The notes under the pieces were generated by a model that had not been told where the DNA came from, searched no databases, and saw only the letters and a program-made list of their open reading frames with translations. From Nitrospira sp. bin75 (lineage in GTDB: Bacteria; Nitrospirota; Nitrospiria; Nitrospirales; UBA8639): a DNA stretch of 50,078 bases. Of the stretch, positions 1 through 6,839 are shown piece by piece. Both the position numbers and the translations under genes were made by a program. Within the stretch, counting starts at the first letter, position 1. The number at the start of each line of letters is the position of its first letter. The DNA lies in assembly GCA_002238765.1 (NCBI GenBank), contig MPMZ01000016.1, forward strand, positions 1 through 50,078, read 5' to 3'.

Positions 1-44
1 CTCTTCGGAAAAAGTTCTCGTCCTTACAAAGGAGGGGAAGAAGC
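1..44 (+). repeat. Right arm of dispersed palindromic repeat, cut by window edge
   Basis: The first bases carry the TCTTCGG...CGTCCTTACAAAGGAGGGG arm. The same arm, with very few changes, lies at about 38520-38563 at the right side of the DUF559 element. Here it is probably the right end of an element whose remainder lies outside the window. Confidence 0.7.
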
Positions 45-55
45 GGCGTAGCGCG

Positions 56-1576
56 TCAGCCTTTGACTTTTCCGCTCAGGGTCACGATTCTCGGGCCGCC
101 CGGCGCATTGTCGAAAATACGCAGCAACGCCTGGTGCATGCCGGGTGCCGTACCCGTGAAATGGATAGGCAACGCACAGAATTTTCCCGTGGTCAGGGTG
201 GCGCCGGCACAGGATTCCCGGTCAATGGAAAAGGCGCGGGACCCTTCCAGCACAATCTCGTCGATGCTCAAGGAGCCGAGCCCCACGTTGGCGACGGTCA
301 ACTGCAGCGTCCGTCGGGCCAACGCATCCACGTCCTCCGAAAACCGGATGGTATCGGAACTCAAGCTGATGGAAGGAATGACCGCCTTCCCGCTCAACAG
401 AATCGACACGTCGTCGGACCCGCTGTTGGCCGTCACAATGTCCGGCAACCCGTCATCGTCAAAATCTTCGATCCCCATGGCGGTGGGCACCTTACCGACG
501 GCATAATGCCCGGCGGGCCGGAACGACCCGTCTCCCCGTCCCAGCAGGATGGAGGTACTGTCCGATGCGCGATTGGTGGAGATCAGGTCACGATAGCCGT
601 CACCATCCAAATCTCTGTAGTCCAACGCCACCGGGCCGAATCCCACTTCCATGTTGGCGGGTTTGGTGTAGCGGCCGGGACTGAGTTGCAGAAGCAGCTT
701 GATACTGTCGGTAAACAAACTGGTGACCATGAGATCCAGATTCCCATCGGCATCCAAATCCGTTTGGGTCACGGCGCTCAGGGTGAAGCCCGCTTGAATG
801 GTTTTCCAGTAAGAAAAGGTCCCCTGTCCCCGGTTCCGAAACACGGACACGTAACCATTCGGCGTCCGCCAACTTGGCTGGCTCCACGTCAACGTGACGT
901 CCGGCAACCTGTCGCCGTCCAGGTCCGCCAGCGAGGCGCCGGTCGGGAACAAGCCGCGCCGGTCCGGCTCTTCGACGTGTTGGGTCAACGCGAACCCGCC
1001 CTGCCCGTTGTTCAACAACACCGACCAACTGAACGGAGGATAATGTCCGAATCGCCCGCTGTTGACCACGACCATGTCCACATCGTCATCCTCGTCCACG
1101 TCACCGAGCGTGAGAAACGTCGGGCCTTTCCCCGTGGGATACGGCACGGGATCGTCGAAAAACCCGTTCCCCTTGCCGAACAGGACGACGACGCGGTCGG
1201 CTCCGGTCTCGGCCACGGCTAAATCCGCTTTCCCATCCAGGTTCAGGTCCCCCGTCGTCAGAAACATCGGACTCGTTCCCACGCCGAACGAATAGCTTGA
1301 CCGGAACGTGCCGTTCCCATTACCCAACAACACCGAGACGTCGTCCGAGTCACTGTTCACCGTCACGATATCCAGGTGCCCGTCCCCATCGAAATCACCG
1401 ACCGTGAGCCCTTCCGGGTGCGCCCCGACAGGGGCCGACAAGACCGGGGTAAAGACGAGGTTCTGGGCCGGGACGGGACCGGCGGCGACCAGCACCACCG
1501 CACCGCCGAGCATCCATGACGTGAACACGCGCCTGTGGTATCCGAGCATGACGTCCGCTTCAAGACTCCCGTTCAC
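56..1576 (-). CDS. FG-GAP/VCBS repeat secreted protein with C-terminal choice-of-anchor domain
   Basis: A 506-residue exported protein. The N-terminus (about residues 10-38) is a signal peptide with a positively charged start, a hydrophobic core and an A-Q cleavage region. Residues about 45-400 contain repeated FG-GAP/VCBS units with DxDxDG calcium-binding-like loops (GDFDGDGHLDIV, GDLNLDGKADL, DLDGDGYRDL, DFDDDGLPDIV) that should fold as a beta-propeller. The last about 110 residues resemble an Ig-like choice-of-anchor/ASH domain. The GTG start overlaps the TGA of the upstream small gene (GTGA), so translation is probably coupled; an ATG at MLGYHRR ten codons later is an alternative. Likely extracellular or surface adhesion or binding; the ligand is unknown. 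Confidence 0.85.
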   Translation of the reverse strand: MNGSLEADVMLGYHRRVFTSWMLGGAVVLVAAGPVPAQNLVFTPVLSAPVGAHPEGLTVGDFDGDGHLDIVTVNSDSDDVSVLLGNGNGTFRSSYSFGVGTSPMFLTTGDLNLDGKADLAVAETGADRVVVLFGKGNGFFDDPVPYPTGKGPTFLTLGDVDEDDDVDMVVVNSGRFGHYPPFSWSVLLNNGQGGFALTQHVEEPDRRGLFPTGASLADLDGDRLPDVTLTWSQPSWRTPNGYVSVFRNRGQGTFSYWKTIQAGFTLSAVTQTDLDADGNLDLMVTSLFTDSIKLLLQLSPGRYTKPANMEVGFGPVALDYRDLDGDGYRDLISTNRASDSTSILLGRGDGSFRPAGHYAVGKVPTAMGIEDFDDDGLPDIVTANSGSDDVSILLSGKAVIPSISLSSDTIRFSEDVDALARRTLQLTVANVGLGSLSIDEIVLEGSRAFSIDRESCAGATLTTGKFCALPIHFTGTAPGMHQALLRIFDNAPGGPRIVTLSGKVKG

Positions 1577-1842
1577 TCCGGCAAAGACCGCCCATCCGTC
1601 GCAAATGTTTTTTTCAAAGCAATCTCCACTTCATCCGTCGCCGCCATTCCCCGATTGCGCACGTGCACGGACCAGGAAGGATGGGCTCGCAAGGCAGCCA
1701 TCACGGTCTTGAGCAAATCGGGTTTGATCCGGGTCTCCCAATCATGCACCCAGGCGTACTCATCGTCGTCACCGTCATAGTCTTCCGGGAACCCGGCAAC
1801 GAGATTAAACCGAAGGGTAAACGTTTTTTCTTCTTCGAACAT
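1573..1842 (-). CDS. Small acidic protein of unknown function
   Basis: Encodes about 89 residues starting MFEEEKTFTLRFN, with an acidic run (DYDGDDDEY) near residue 20-30 and no signal peptide or membrane segment. A TTG start ten codons upstream (1872) is possible, but the ATG at 1842 is preferred because the region further upstream is a dispersed repeat. It ends in a 4-bp overlap with the FG-GAP gene and so is probably co-transcribed and coupled with it. I do not recognise the family. The composition (alternating hydrophobic strands, basic C-terminus) looks like a real folded protein rather than a shadow frame. Confidence 0.6.
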   Translation of the reverse strand: MFEEEKTFTLRFNLVAGFPEDYDGDDDEYAWVHDWETRIKPDLLKTVMAALRAHPSWSVHVRNRGMAATDEVEIALKKTFATDGRSLPE

Positions 1843-1888
1843 TTCCGGTTCGCCCTGTATATGTTGACTCAATCGTCGTGCGTGACTT

Positions 1889-2031
1889 CCCCTCCTTTGT
1901 AAGGAGGGGCGAGGGGAGGTAGAGGCTTTGACCGGGACGGCAACACCAAGTGCTTTCTGGAAGGTTGGCTCTACCCCACCCCCGCTTTCGCAGGGGCATG
2001 CCTAGCTCGACCTCCCCTTACAAAGGGGAGG
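1889..2031. repeat. Dispersed palindromic repeat unit (short form)
   Basis: Outer palindromes at 1889-1909 (CCCCTCCTTTGTAAGGAGGGG type) and 2011-2031 (CCTCCCCTTACAAAGGGGAGG type) flank GAGGTAGAGGC, a variable core of about 40 bp, GCTCTACCCCACC and a small GC hairpin module (CCCGCTTTCGCAGGGG). The same layout recurs at about 3048, 3820, 22261 and 42647. It fills the gap between the small acidic gene and mlaA. Confidence 0.85.
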
Positions 2032-2064
2032 AACAAGAAGGTGTCGCTTTGTTCGAAATGACGA

Positions 2065-2985
2065 TTACTCCTGAATGTCTTTGGCCCGGCGGTCCATATA
2101 GCCCGAGCGGACGGCCCCGTACAGATCGATGGTGGACTCTTCAAGCCCCTCGAACGTTTCGAGGTTCACGGCGCGATCATTCAGACGGTCCCCGGCATTG
2201 AGACCCAGGTTCGGGCCGAACGGGATAAAATAGTTGACGGGGTTCATGAAAATATTGCCGGCGTATCCCACCGCATCCCGAACCGTCATCGGGGGAAGCA
2301 ACGGCAGGACCATGTAGGGGCCGGAAGGCATCCCATAGGTCGCGAGGGTCTGACCGGTATCTTCCGCCGGCGGGGCTTCAATGCCGAACATGTGCGTGGC
2401 CACGTCAAAGAGCCCCCCCACGCCAAGGGTCGAATTCAGAAGGAACCGTTGCATTTCCGTTCCGGCCCGATCGAGTTTCCCCTGGAAGATGCTGTTGAGA
2501 AACCGTGAGGCGAACCCCAGATTATCAAACGCATTAACCAGAGAATTCTGAACGTCGGGCGGCACGACGCCGGAGTAAACCCGGGCCACCGGCTTCAGTG
2601 CATAGCGGTCGATATTATAGTTGAGGGTAAAAGCCCCCGCATTGAACGGCTCCCAGGGGTCCTGTACCGGTTCGCTCTCGGTCGCAAACGGATCCTCGAA
2701 CGTGCTCTCGACGACGGTTTCATCCATGACGGGGATTTGTTCATCGTCTTCCCTGTCCAGGTTCCCGGGGTCCTCTTGCGAACGACCCGGTTCAACGGCC
2801 GGCTCGGGTGAGAAATACGGCGGGGAAATGAGAACCTCGGAAGAACGAGGTATGTCAGGTAGAGCCGGCTGGGAGACTTGAGAGCTCATGGGCGCGGCCA
2901 GAAGGGCCGACGGAAGTCCCAGACCGAAACAAACCCCAAGGACCGTCAGGGTCAAGTGATCCCGCATACGATTCTTCTTCATCAT
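2065..2985 (-). CDS. mlaA: MlaA/VacJ family lipid-asymmetry lipoprotein
   Basis: A 306-residue protein. It has an N-terminal signal sequence (about residues 1-31) and a proline- and acid-rich linker to about residue 105. The MlaA domain follows, beginning DPWEPFNAGAFTLNYNID and continuing with NSLVNAFDNLGFASRF, LLNSTLGVGGLFD, ETGQT-like DTGQTLATYG and PYMVLPLLPPMTVRDAVG, all hallmarks of VacJ/MlaA. MlaA sits in the inner leaflet of the outer membrane and removes misplaced phospholipid for return by the Mla pathway. The usual lipobox cysteine is not obvious: the signal ends SALLAAPMSS. Anchoring may therefore differ from the family norm. No other mla genes are adjacent. The start is an ATG in an isolated minus-strand transcription unit. 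Confidence 0.9.
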   Translation of the reverse strand: MMKKNRMRDHLTLTVLGVCFGLGLPSALLAAPMSSQVSQPALPDIPRSSEVLISPPYFSPEPAVEPGRSQEDPGNLDREDDEQIPVMDETVVESTFEDPFATESEPVQDPWEPFNAGAFTLNYNIDRYALKPVARVYSGVVPPDVQNSLVNAFDNLGFASRFLNSIFQGKLDRAGTEMQRFLLNSTLGVGGLFDVATHMFGIEAPPAEDTGQTLATYGMPSGPYMVLPLLPPMTVRDAVGYAGNIFMNPVNYFIPFGPNLGLNAGDRLNDRAVNLETFEGLEESTIDLYGAVRSGYMDRRAKDIQE

Positions 2986-2997
2986 GAGATTTGTCAG

Positions 2998-3210
2998 TGT
3001 TCAGTTATTCGCTGAGAATTCATGCTCGTCCCCTCTGGCCCCCAATTCCCTTCCTTTGTAAGGAGGGGTAGGGGAGGTAGAGGCATTTGCAGTCACCCGA
3101 CGCTCCGACTCTACCCCACCTGGCCTCCCCTTACAAAGGGGAGGGAAAACTGCGGGCTCTACCCCACCCGCATTCCCTCTTCGGAAATGCGCCCACTTAC
3201 AAAGGGGAGA
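2998..3210. repeat. Composite palindromic repeat with terminal TGTTCAG motif
   Basis: Begins with TGTTCAGTTATTCGCTGAG, a degenerate form of the 20-bp terminal sequence of the DUF559 element. The palindromic arm at 3048-3068, a core (GCATTTGCAGTCACCCGACG), the arm at 3124-3144 and a second TTACAAAGGGGAG arm at 3194-3209 follow. The core recurs in inverted orientation at about 42690, which shows true dispersal of one element. Confidence 0.8.
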
Positions 3211-3231
3211 AACAGTCGGCAGAGGCATGCT

Positions 3232-3441
3232 CTACTCGGAACTGCCTAACATGTCATCGATCAACGGACGGTTGATGTCTTCACAACCCGGACACAAGAC
3301 GTCGAACATCGCCTCGTAGTCTTCCACGTAGTTCCGGTTGTCGGCTAATTTTTCCTCTTGCACGTCCTGGTAACAGGTCTCACACAACATCATGACCCCA
3401 CGCATCACCGATACGGTTTTTCGACCGTGGCTCCCGGTCAT
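3232..3441 (-). CDS. Small CxxC zinc-ribbon-like protein
   Basis: A 69-residue protein with two cysteine pairs, LCETCYQD and VLCPGCEDIN, spaced about 30 residues apart, as in a small zinc-binding ribbon or treble-clef-like protein. The ATG at 3441 has a purine-rich GAGAGGT about 6 bp upstream; MMLCETC at residue 17 is an alternative start. It lies 97 bp downstream of another small CxxC gene on the same strand and probably shares its transcript. No enzymatic motif is visible, and the function is unknown (metal binding or nucleic-acid binding is a guess). Confidence 0.6.
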   Translation of the reverse strand: MTGSHGRKTVSVMRGVMMLCETCYQDVQEEKLADNRNYVEDYEAMFDVLCPGCEDINRPLIDDMLGSSE

Positions 3442-3537
3442 ACAGCACCTCTCATCAGGACCCGCCAGGACATCGGGACAGTATCCATCACGTCAGCCTT
3501 CTTCACCAATGCACGAAACCTCCAACCTCGGAAGCCA

Positions 3538-3732
3538 TCACGACCAGCCGCGTTGCTGGGCCAGAAAAAAATCTTCCGTCTCAAGATCGATGCCGCAAGC
3601 CGGACATTCGTACGGTTGATCCGGTGGAGGAATAGACAATTCCTTCTCCTGGATCTGTCCCTGACAAACGTGATAATAATGTCCCCCGGCATGTTCGGAA
3701 TCCAATGGATCATTTTCAAATTTGAGAATCAT
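3538..3732 (-). CDS. Small CxxC protein
   Basis: A 64-residue protein with a YECPACGIDLE knuckle near residue 43 and a GGHYYHVC segment near residue 16. H and C residues around positions 18-23 plus CPAC could complete a zinc site. The ATG is preceded by AGGGAG at good spacing. It is upstream of the 69-residue CxxC gene on the same strand. I do not recognise the family. The two may be a duplicated, diverged metal-binding pair. Confidence 0.6.
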   Translation of the reverse strand: MILKFENDPLDSEHAGGHYYHVCQGQIQEKELSIPPPDQPYECPACGIDLETEDFFLAQQRGWS

Positions 3733-3819
3733 GCGTTGCTCCCTAAAGGTACGATTCAGTTATAACAAGGACGGCAAACGGTGTGCAATCCTCGGGACGC
3801 GTGGAGTTGTCATCCAATT

Positions 3820-3977
3820 CCCCTCCTTTGCCTGCCCTGAGCGAAGTCGAAGGGTAAAGAGGGGCGAGGGGAGGTAGAGGCTGTGGACAAAACGGCGAAC
3901 CCCCGTGCTCCGTGGACGTGTGGTTCTACCCCACCCGCATTCCCTCTTCGGAAATGCGCCCACTTACAAAGGGGAGG
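3820..3977. repeat. Palindromic repeat unit with nested REP-like insertion
   Basis: The left palindrome CCCCTCCTTTG...TAAAGAGGGG is split in its loop by a 24-bp sequence (3831-3854, CCTGCCCTGAGCGAAGTCGA plus AGGG). The rest follows the family plan: GAGGTAGAGGC, a core, TCTACCCCACC, a GCATTCCCTCTTCGG hairpin and TTACAAAGGGGAGG. It directly abuts and may supply the 5' part of the next gene. Confidence 0.8.
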
Positions 3978-3993
3978 AACAAGACGGCCCTTT

Positions 3994-5130
3994 TTGTTTG
4001 GTTCCCTTCTTGTGTTCAGTCTCCTGTTGTGTCTGTCGGCGCACCAGGCATGGGCGTTATCTCAAATCCCGCAGCCTCCCGCTGAACCGATCGCTCTCGC
4101 GCCCGTCCTCACGCAGGGACTCATCCAACCCGTGTTTATCGGACACGCGGGCGACCACAGCCAACGACTCTTTATCGTGGAACAGCCGGGCAGAATCCGA
4201 ATCCTTCGGAACGGCACCCTGCAAGCCTCGGCCTTTCTGGACATCTCCGGCCGGGTTAACTTCGGCGGGGAAATGGGGCTGCTGGGATTGGCGTTCCACC
4301 CCGGCTTTGCGAAAAACGGCCGATTTTTCGTCAATTATACAAGAAAACCTGATGGGGCCACGATCATCGCGGAATTTCACGTGTCACCAGACCCCGACCG
4401 TGCCCTCCACAACGAAAAAACCCTGGTGGTGATTCCCCAACCCTATTCGAATCATAACGGCGGGATGGTGGCCTTCGGGCCTGACGGGTACCTGTACATT
4501 GCCACGGGAGACGGCGGAGCAGGCGGTGACCCGGGCAATCGGGGGCAAAATCCGACCACCCTGCTGGGCAAGATGTTACGCATCGACGTCGACCGGGGCG
4601 ATCCGTATGGCATTCCTCCCGACAACCCCTTTGCCGGCCAGGAAAGCGGACGTGAGATCTTTGCCATGGGCTTTCGGAATCCCTGGAGATTTTCTTTTGA
4701 CCGGCACACAGGCCGGTTGTGGGCCGCGGACGTGGGACAAAACCGTTGGGAAGAAATCGACGTGGTGGAAGCGGGGAACAACTACGGCTGGCGCGTCATG
4801 GAAGGAGCCCACTGTTTTCAACCATCTCAAGGCTGCGCCACGGCCGGCCTGACCCTCCCCGTGGCGGAATACCGGAATCAATCGCCCCACTGTGCCGTGA
4901 CAGGCGGATACGTGTATCGCGGGACACGCGTGGACGTCTTACGGGGAACCTACGTGTTCGGAGATTACTGCAGCGGCCGGATCATGGGCTTGATCGACGG
5001 ACAACCGCACGAGCTTCTGGCCTCGGGGTTCAGGATTTCTTCGTTCGGTGAGGATGAAGCAGGCGAACTGTACGTCGTGGATCACGGGGGAGGCATCTAC
5101 AGGATCACTCCGGCAAGGACGAAACCGTAA
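3994..5130 (+). CDS. PQQ-dependent sugar dehydrogenase-like protein (soluble glucose/sorbosone dehydrogenase family)
   Basis: Exported beta-propeller protein of about 378 residues. A signal peptide (LLVFSLLLCLSAHQAWA) is followed by the GSDH fold: LFIVEQPGRIRIL, GLLGLAFHPGF, GDGGAGGDPGNRGQNP, LGKMLRIDVD, GFRNPWRFSFD and NNYGWRVMEG. Relatives oxidise aldose sugars in the periplasm using PQQ and Ca2+. The exact substrate is not predictable, and Hedgehog-interacting-protein-like members lack activity. The start is uncertain: the frame opens at a GTG at 3883, but residues from there to about 3993 are encoded by dispersed repeat DNA. I prefer the TTG at 3994, which leaves a normal signal peptide and has GGGGAGG from the repeat arm about 17 bp upstream. 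Confidence 0.85.
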   Translation: MFGSLLVFSLLLCLSAHQAWALSQIPQPPAEPIALAPVLTQGLIQPVFIGHAGDHSQRLFIVEQPGRIRILRNGTLQASAFLDISGRVNFGGEMGLLGLAFHPGFAKNGRFFVNYTRKPDGATIIAEFHVSPDPDRALHNEKTLVVIPQPYSNHNGGMVAFGPDGYLYIATGDGGAGGDPGNRGQNPTTLLGKMLRIDVDRGDPYGIPPDNPFAGQESGREIFAMGFRNPWRFSFDRHTGRLWAADVGQNRWEEIDVVEAGNNYGWRVMEGAHCFQPSQGCATAGLTLPVAEYRNQSPHCAVTGGYVYRGTRVDVLRGTYVFGDYCSGRIMGLIDGQPHELLASGFRISSFGEDEAGELYVVDHGGGIYRITPARTKP

Positions 5131-5173
5131 CTCCGCCGCACCTGCCGTTCCCGCCTGCCTCTTTTTTGTTTAG

Positions 5174-5202
5174 TTGACGGAATCATGGTATCTTGCTATT
5201 CC
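5174..5202 (+). promoter_or_regulatory. Possible sigma70 promoter for M23 peptidase gene
   Basis: TTGACG (5174-5179), a 17-bp spacer and a weak TATTCC -10 (5197-5202), 29 bp upstream of the GTG start. The -35 is good and the -10 poor. Confidence 0.3.
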
Positions 5203-5230
5203 CCTTGTATCTTGTTGATCCCCCTTCGAC

Positions 5231-6697
5231 GTGTCAGCCGTGAATAAGAAATCCCTCTTTTACGCGATGGCTCTCGCCATCGTCGCGTTCTACCTGATCA
5301 TGACGGCCGCGTACCGATGGGGAGACGGGACTCCGCCTCAAATCACGCTGGTCGAGCCCTTCACCCATGCCGGGCCCACGACTCCGCTGATCCTCCGCGT
5401 CGAAGATGCCGAAACGGGCCTCCAGGAAGTGACCGTCCGCCTTGTCCAGAACCTCGAGAGTTATACTCTGGCGCAAGAACAGTTTTCCGCACAGTCGCCC
5501 CTTTCCATCGGAGGCGGTGCCCAAGACACCTTCGACCTTAACATCCTCCCCTTTAGCGACGACACCATCCCCAAACGTCGAGGGCAGGTCAAATTGGTCA
5601 TTGAGGCCAGGGACTCTTCCTGGCGGGGATTCTTCGAAGGGAATTGGTCGAGGATCGAACAAAACGTTGCCGTGAAATTTACTCCTCCCCGGCTGGAAGT
5701 CCTGTCGTCCCCCCTGCCCGTTTCGCAGGGAGGAGCGGGGATCGTGGCGTACCGTGTCTCCGACGACGGCCAACGATACGGAGTTCGAATCGGCGAAACC
5801 TTTTTCCCGGGATACCCCAATCCCGACCGGGCCTTCAACGCGTTCTCACTCTTTGCCTTTCCTCACGACCTCCCGGCCTCGACTCCGTTGTTTCTGGTGG
5901 CGGACGACGGCCTGGGCAATCACGCGGAACAGCGGCTCGACGTCACCATCATACCCAAGCGATGGCGATCCCGAACCATTACGATTTCCGATCGCTTCAT
6001 CGAGCAGACCATTCGTCCCATCATAGCCCAAACCCCTGAGCTTGAAGACCTGGACGATCCGCTTCGCAACTTTCTGCAAGTCAATAACGTGTTGCGCAAA
6101 CGAACGACCGCCCAACTGGCGACCCTGGCCGCGGGCAGCCAACCCGAGTTCCTGTGGAACGGGGCCTTCGTTCAATTATCCAACTCCCAGGTGGAAGCCG
6201 CGTTTGCCGATCATCGCGAATACCGCTATGGCGGAAACGTCGTGGACACGCAGTATCATTTGGGGTTCGACCTGGCCGTGACCAAACACTACCCCGTGGA
6301 AGCTGCCAATGACGGGAAAATCGTGCTGGCCGAAGATTTCGGCATTTACGGGAATACCATCGTGATCGATCACGGGTACGGGCTCCAGTCGTTGTACGCC
6401 CATCTTTCCTCGTTCGTTGCGGAAAAGGGCGACGTGGTCAGCAAGGGGCAAATCATCGGCCGATCAGGCATGACGGGATTGGCCGCGGGCGATCATTTGC
6501 ATTTCAGCCTGCTGCTGCAAGGCGTCCAGATCAATCCCGTGGAATGGTGGGATGAGCGATGGGTGCAATCCCGCATCACCGATCCCCTTGGCAAGAACGA
6601 CGCCGCCGCACCGACGGACGTTCCGCAAACGTCAGTTCCTCCAAACCGCATGGGTCCATTACCCCCAAACCGTATGGGTCCCTCACCACCCCCTTGA
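5231..6697 (+). CDS. M23 (LytM/DD-endopeptidase) family membrane-anchored peptidase
   Basis: A 488-residue protein. One N-terminal membrane helix (about residues 8-27) is followed by Ig-like or beta-rich regions (about 35-240), a helical linker and the M23 domain (about 335-440). Zinc-site elements are visible: HLGFDLA (HxxxD), YAHLSSF and HLHFSLLL (HxH). Such enzymes cleave peptidoglycan cross-bridges or act as EnvC-like activators. With the metal motifs present, activity is plausible. The proline-rich tail contains a tandem PPNRMGP repeat. The GTG start at 5231 is chosen; a second GTG three codons later is possible. No strong ribosome-binding site is seen. Confidence 0.85.
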   Translation: MSAVNKKSLFYAMALAIVAFYLIMTAAYRWGDGTPPQITLVEPFTHAGPTTPLILRVEDAETGLQEVTVRLVQNLESYTLAQEQFSAQSPLSIGGGAQDTFDLNILPFSDDTIPKRRGQVKLVIEARDSSWRGFFEGNWSRIEQNVAVKFTPPRLEVLSSPLPVSQGGAGIVAYRVSDDGQRYGVRIGETFFPGYPNPDRAFNAFSLFAFPHDLPASTPLFLVADDGLGNHAEQRLDVTIIPKRWRSRTITISDRFIEQTIRPIIAQTPELEDLDDPLRNFLQVNNVLRKRTTAQLATLAAGSQPEFLWNGAFVQLSNSQVEAAFADHREYRYGGNVVDTQYHLGFDLAVTKHYPVEAANDGKIVLAEDFGIYGNTIVIDHGYGLQSLYAHLSSFVAEKGDVVSKGQIIGRSGMTGLAAGDHLHFSLLLQGVQINPVEWWDERWVQSRITDPLGKNDAAAPTDVPQTSVPPNRMGPLPPNRMGPSPPP

Positions 6698-6710
6698 GGA
6701 CGGGCTTTCT

Positions 6711-6790
6711 CCCTCTCCCCTGGAGGGAGAGGGCCGGGGTGAGGGGGCAGGCCGGATTAGCCTAGCGTAAGCCGACATGGGGTGAGGGGG
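6711..6790. repeat. GC-rich extragenic palindromes
   Basis: A perfect-type hairpin CCCTCTCCCC...GGGGAGAGGG with CCGGGGTGAGGGGG lies between the peptidase and parC and is followed by a second GGTGAGGGGG. A related CCCTCACCCCAACCCTCTCCC sequence precedes parE at about 20182. No T-tract follows, so it is called a repeat rather than a terminator. Confidence 0.55.
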
Positions 6791-6839
6791 CGTAGCCGTC
6801 ATCACCCGACATGACACACAAATTTCTAGAAGACGATTG

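Noticed and set aside
134-1222. Long plus-strand frame opposite the FG-GAP gene
   Set aside because: Its translation has no family features; the minus frame has repeated FG-GAP motifs and a signal peptide, so this is a shadow.
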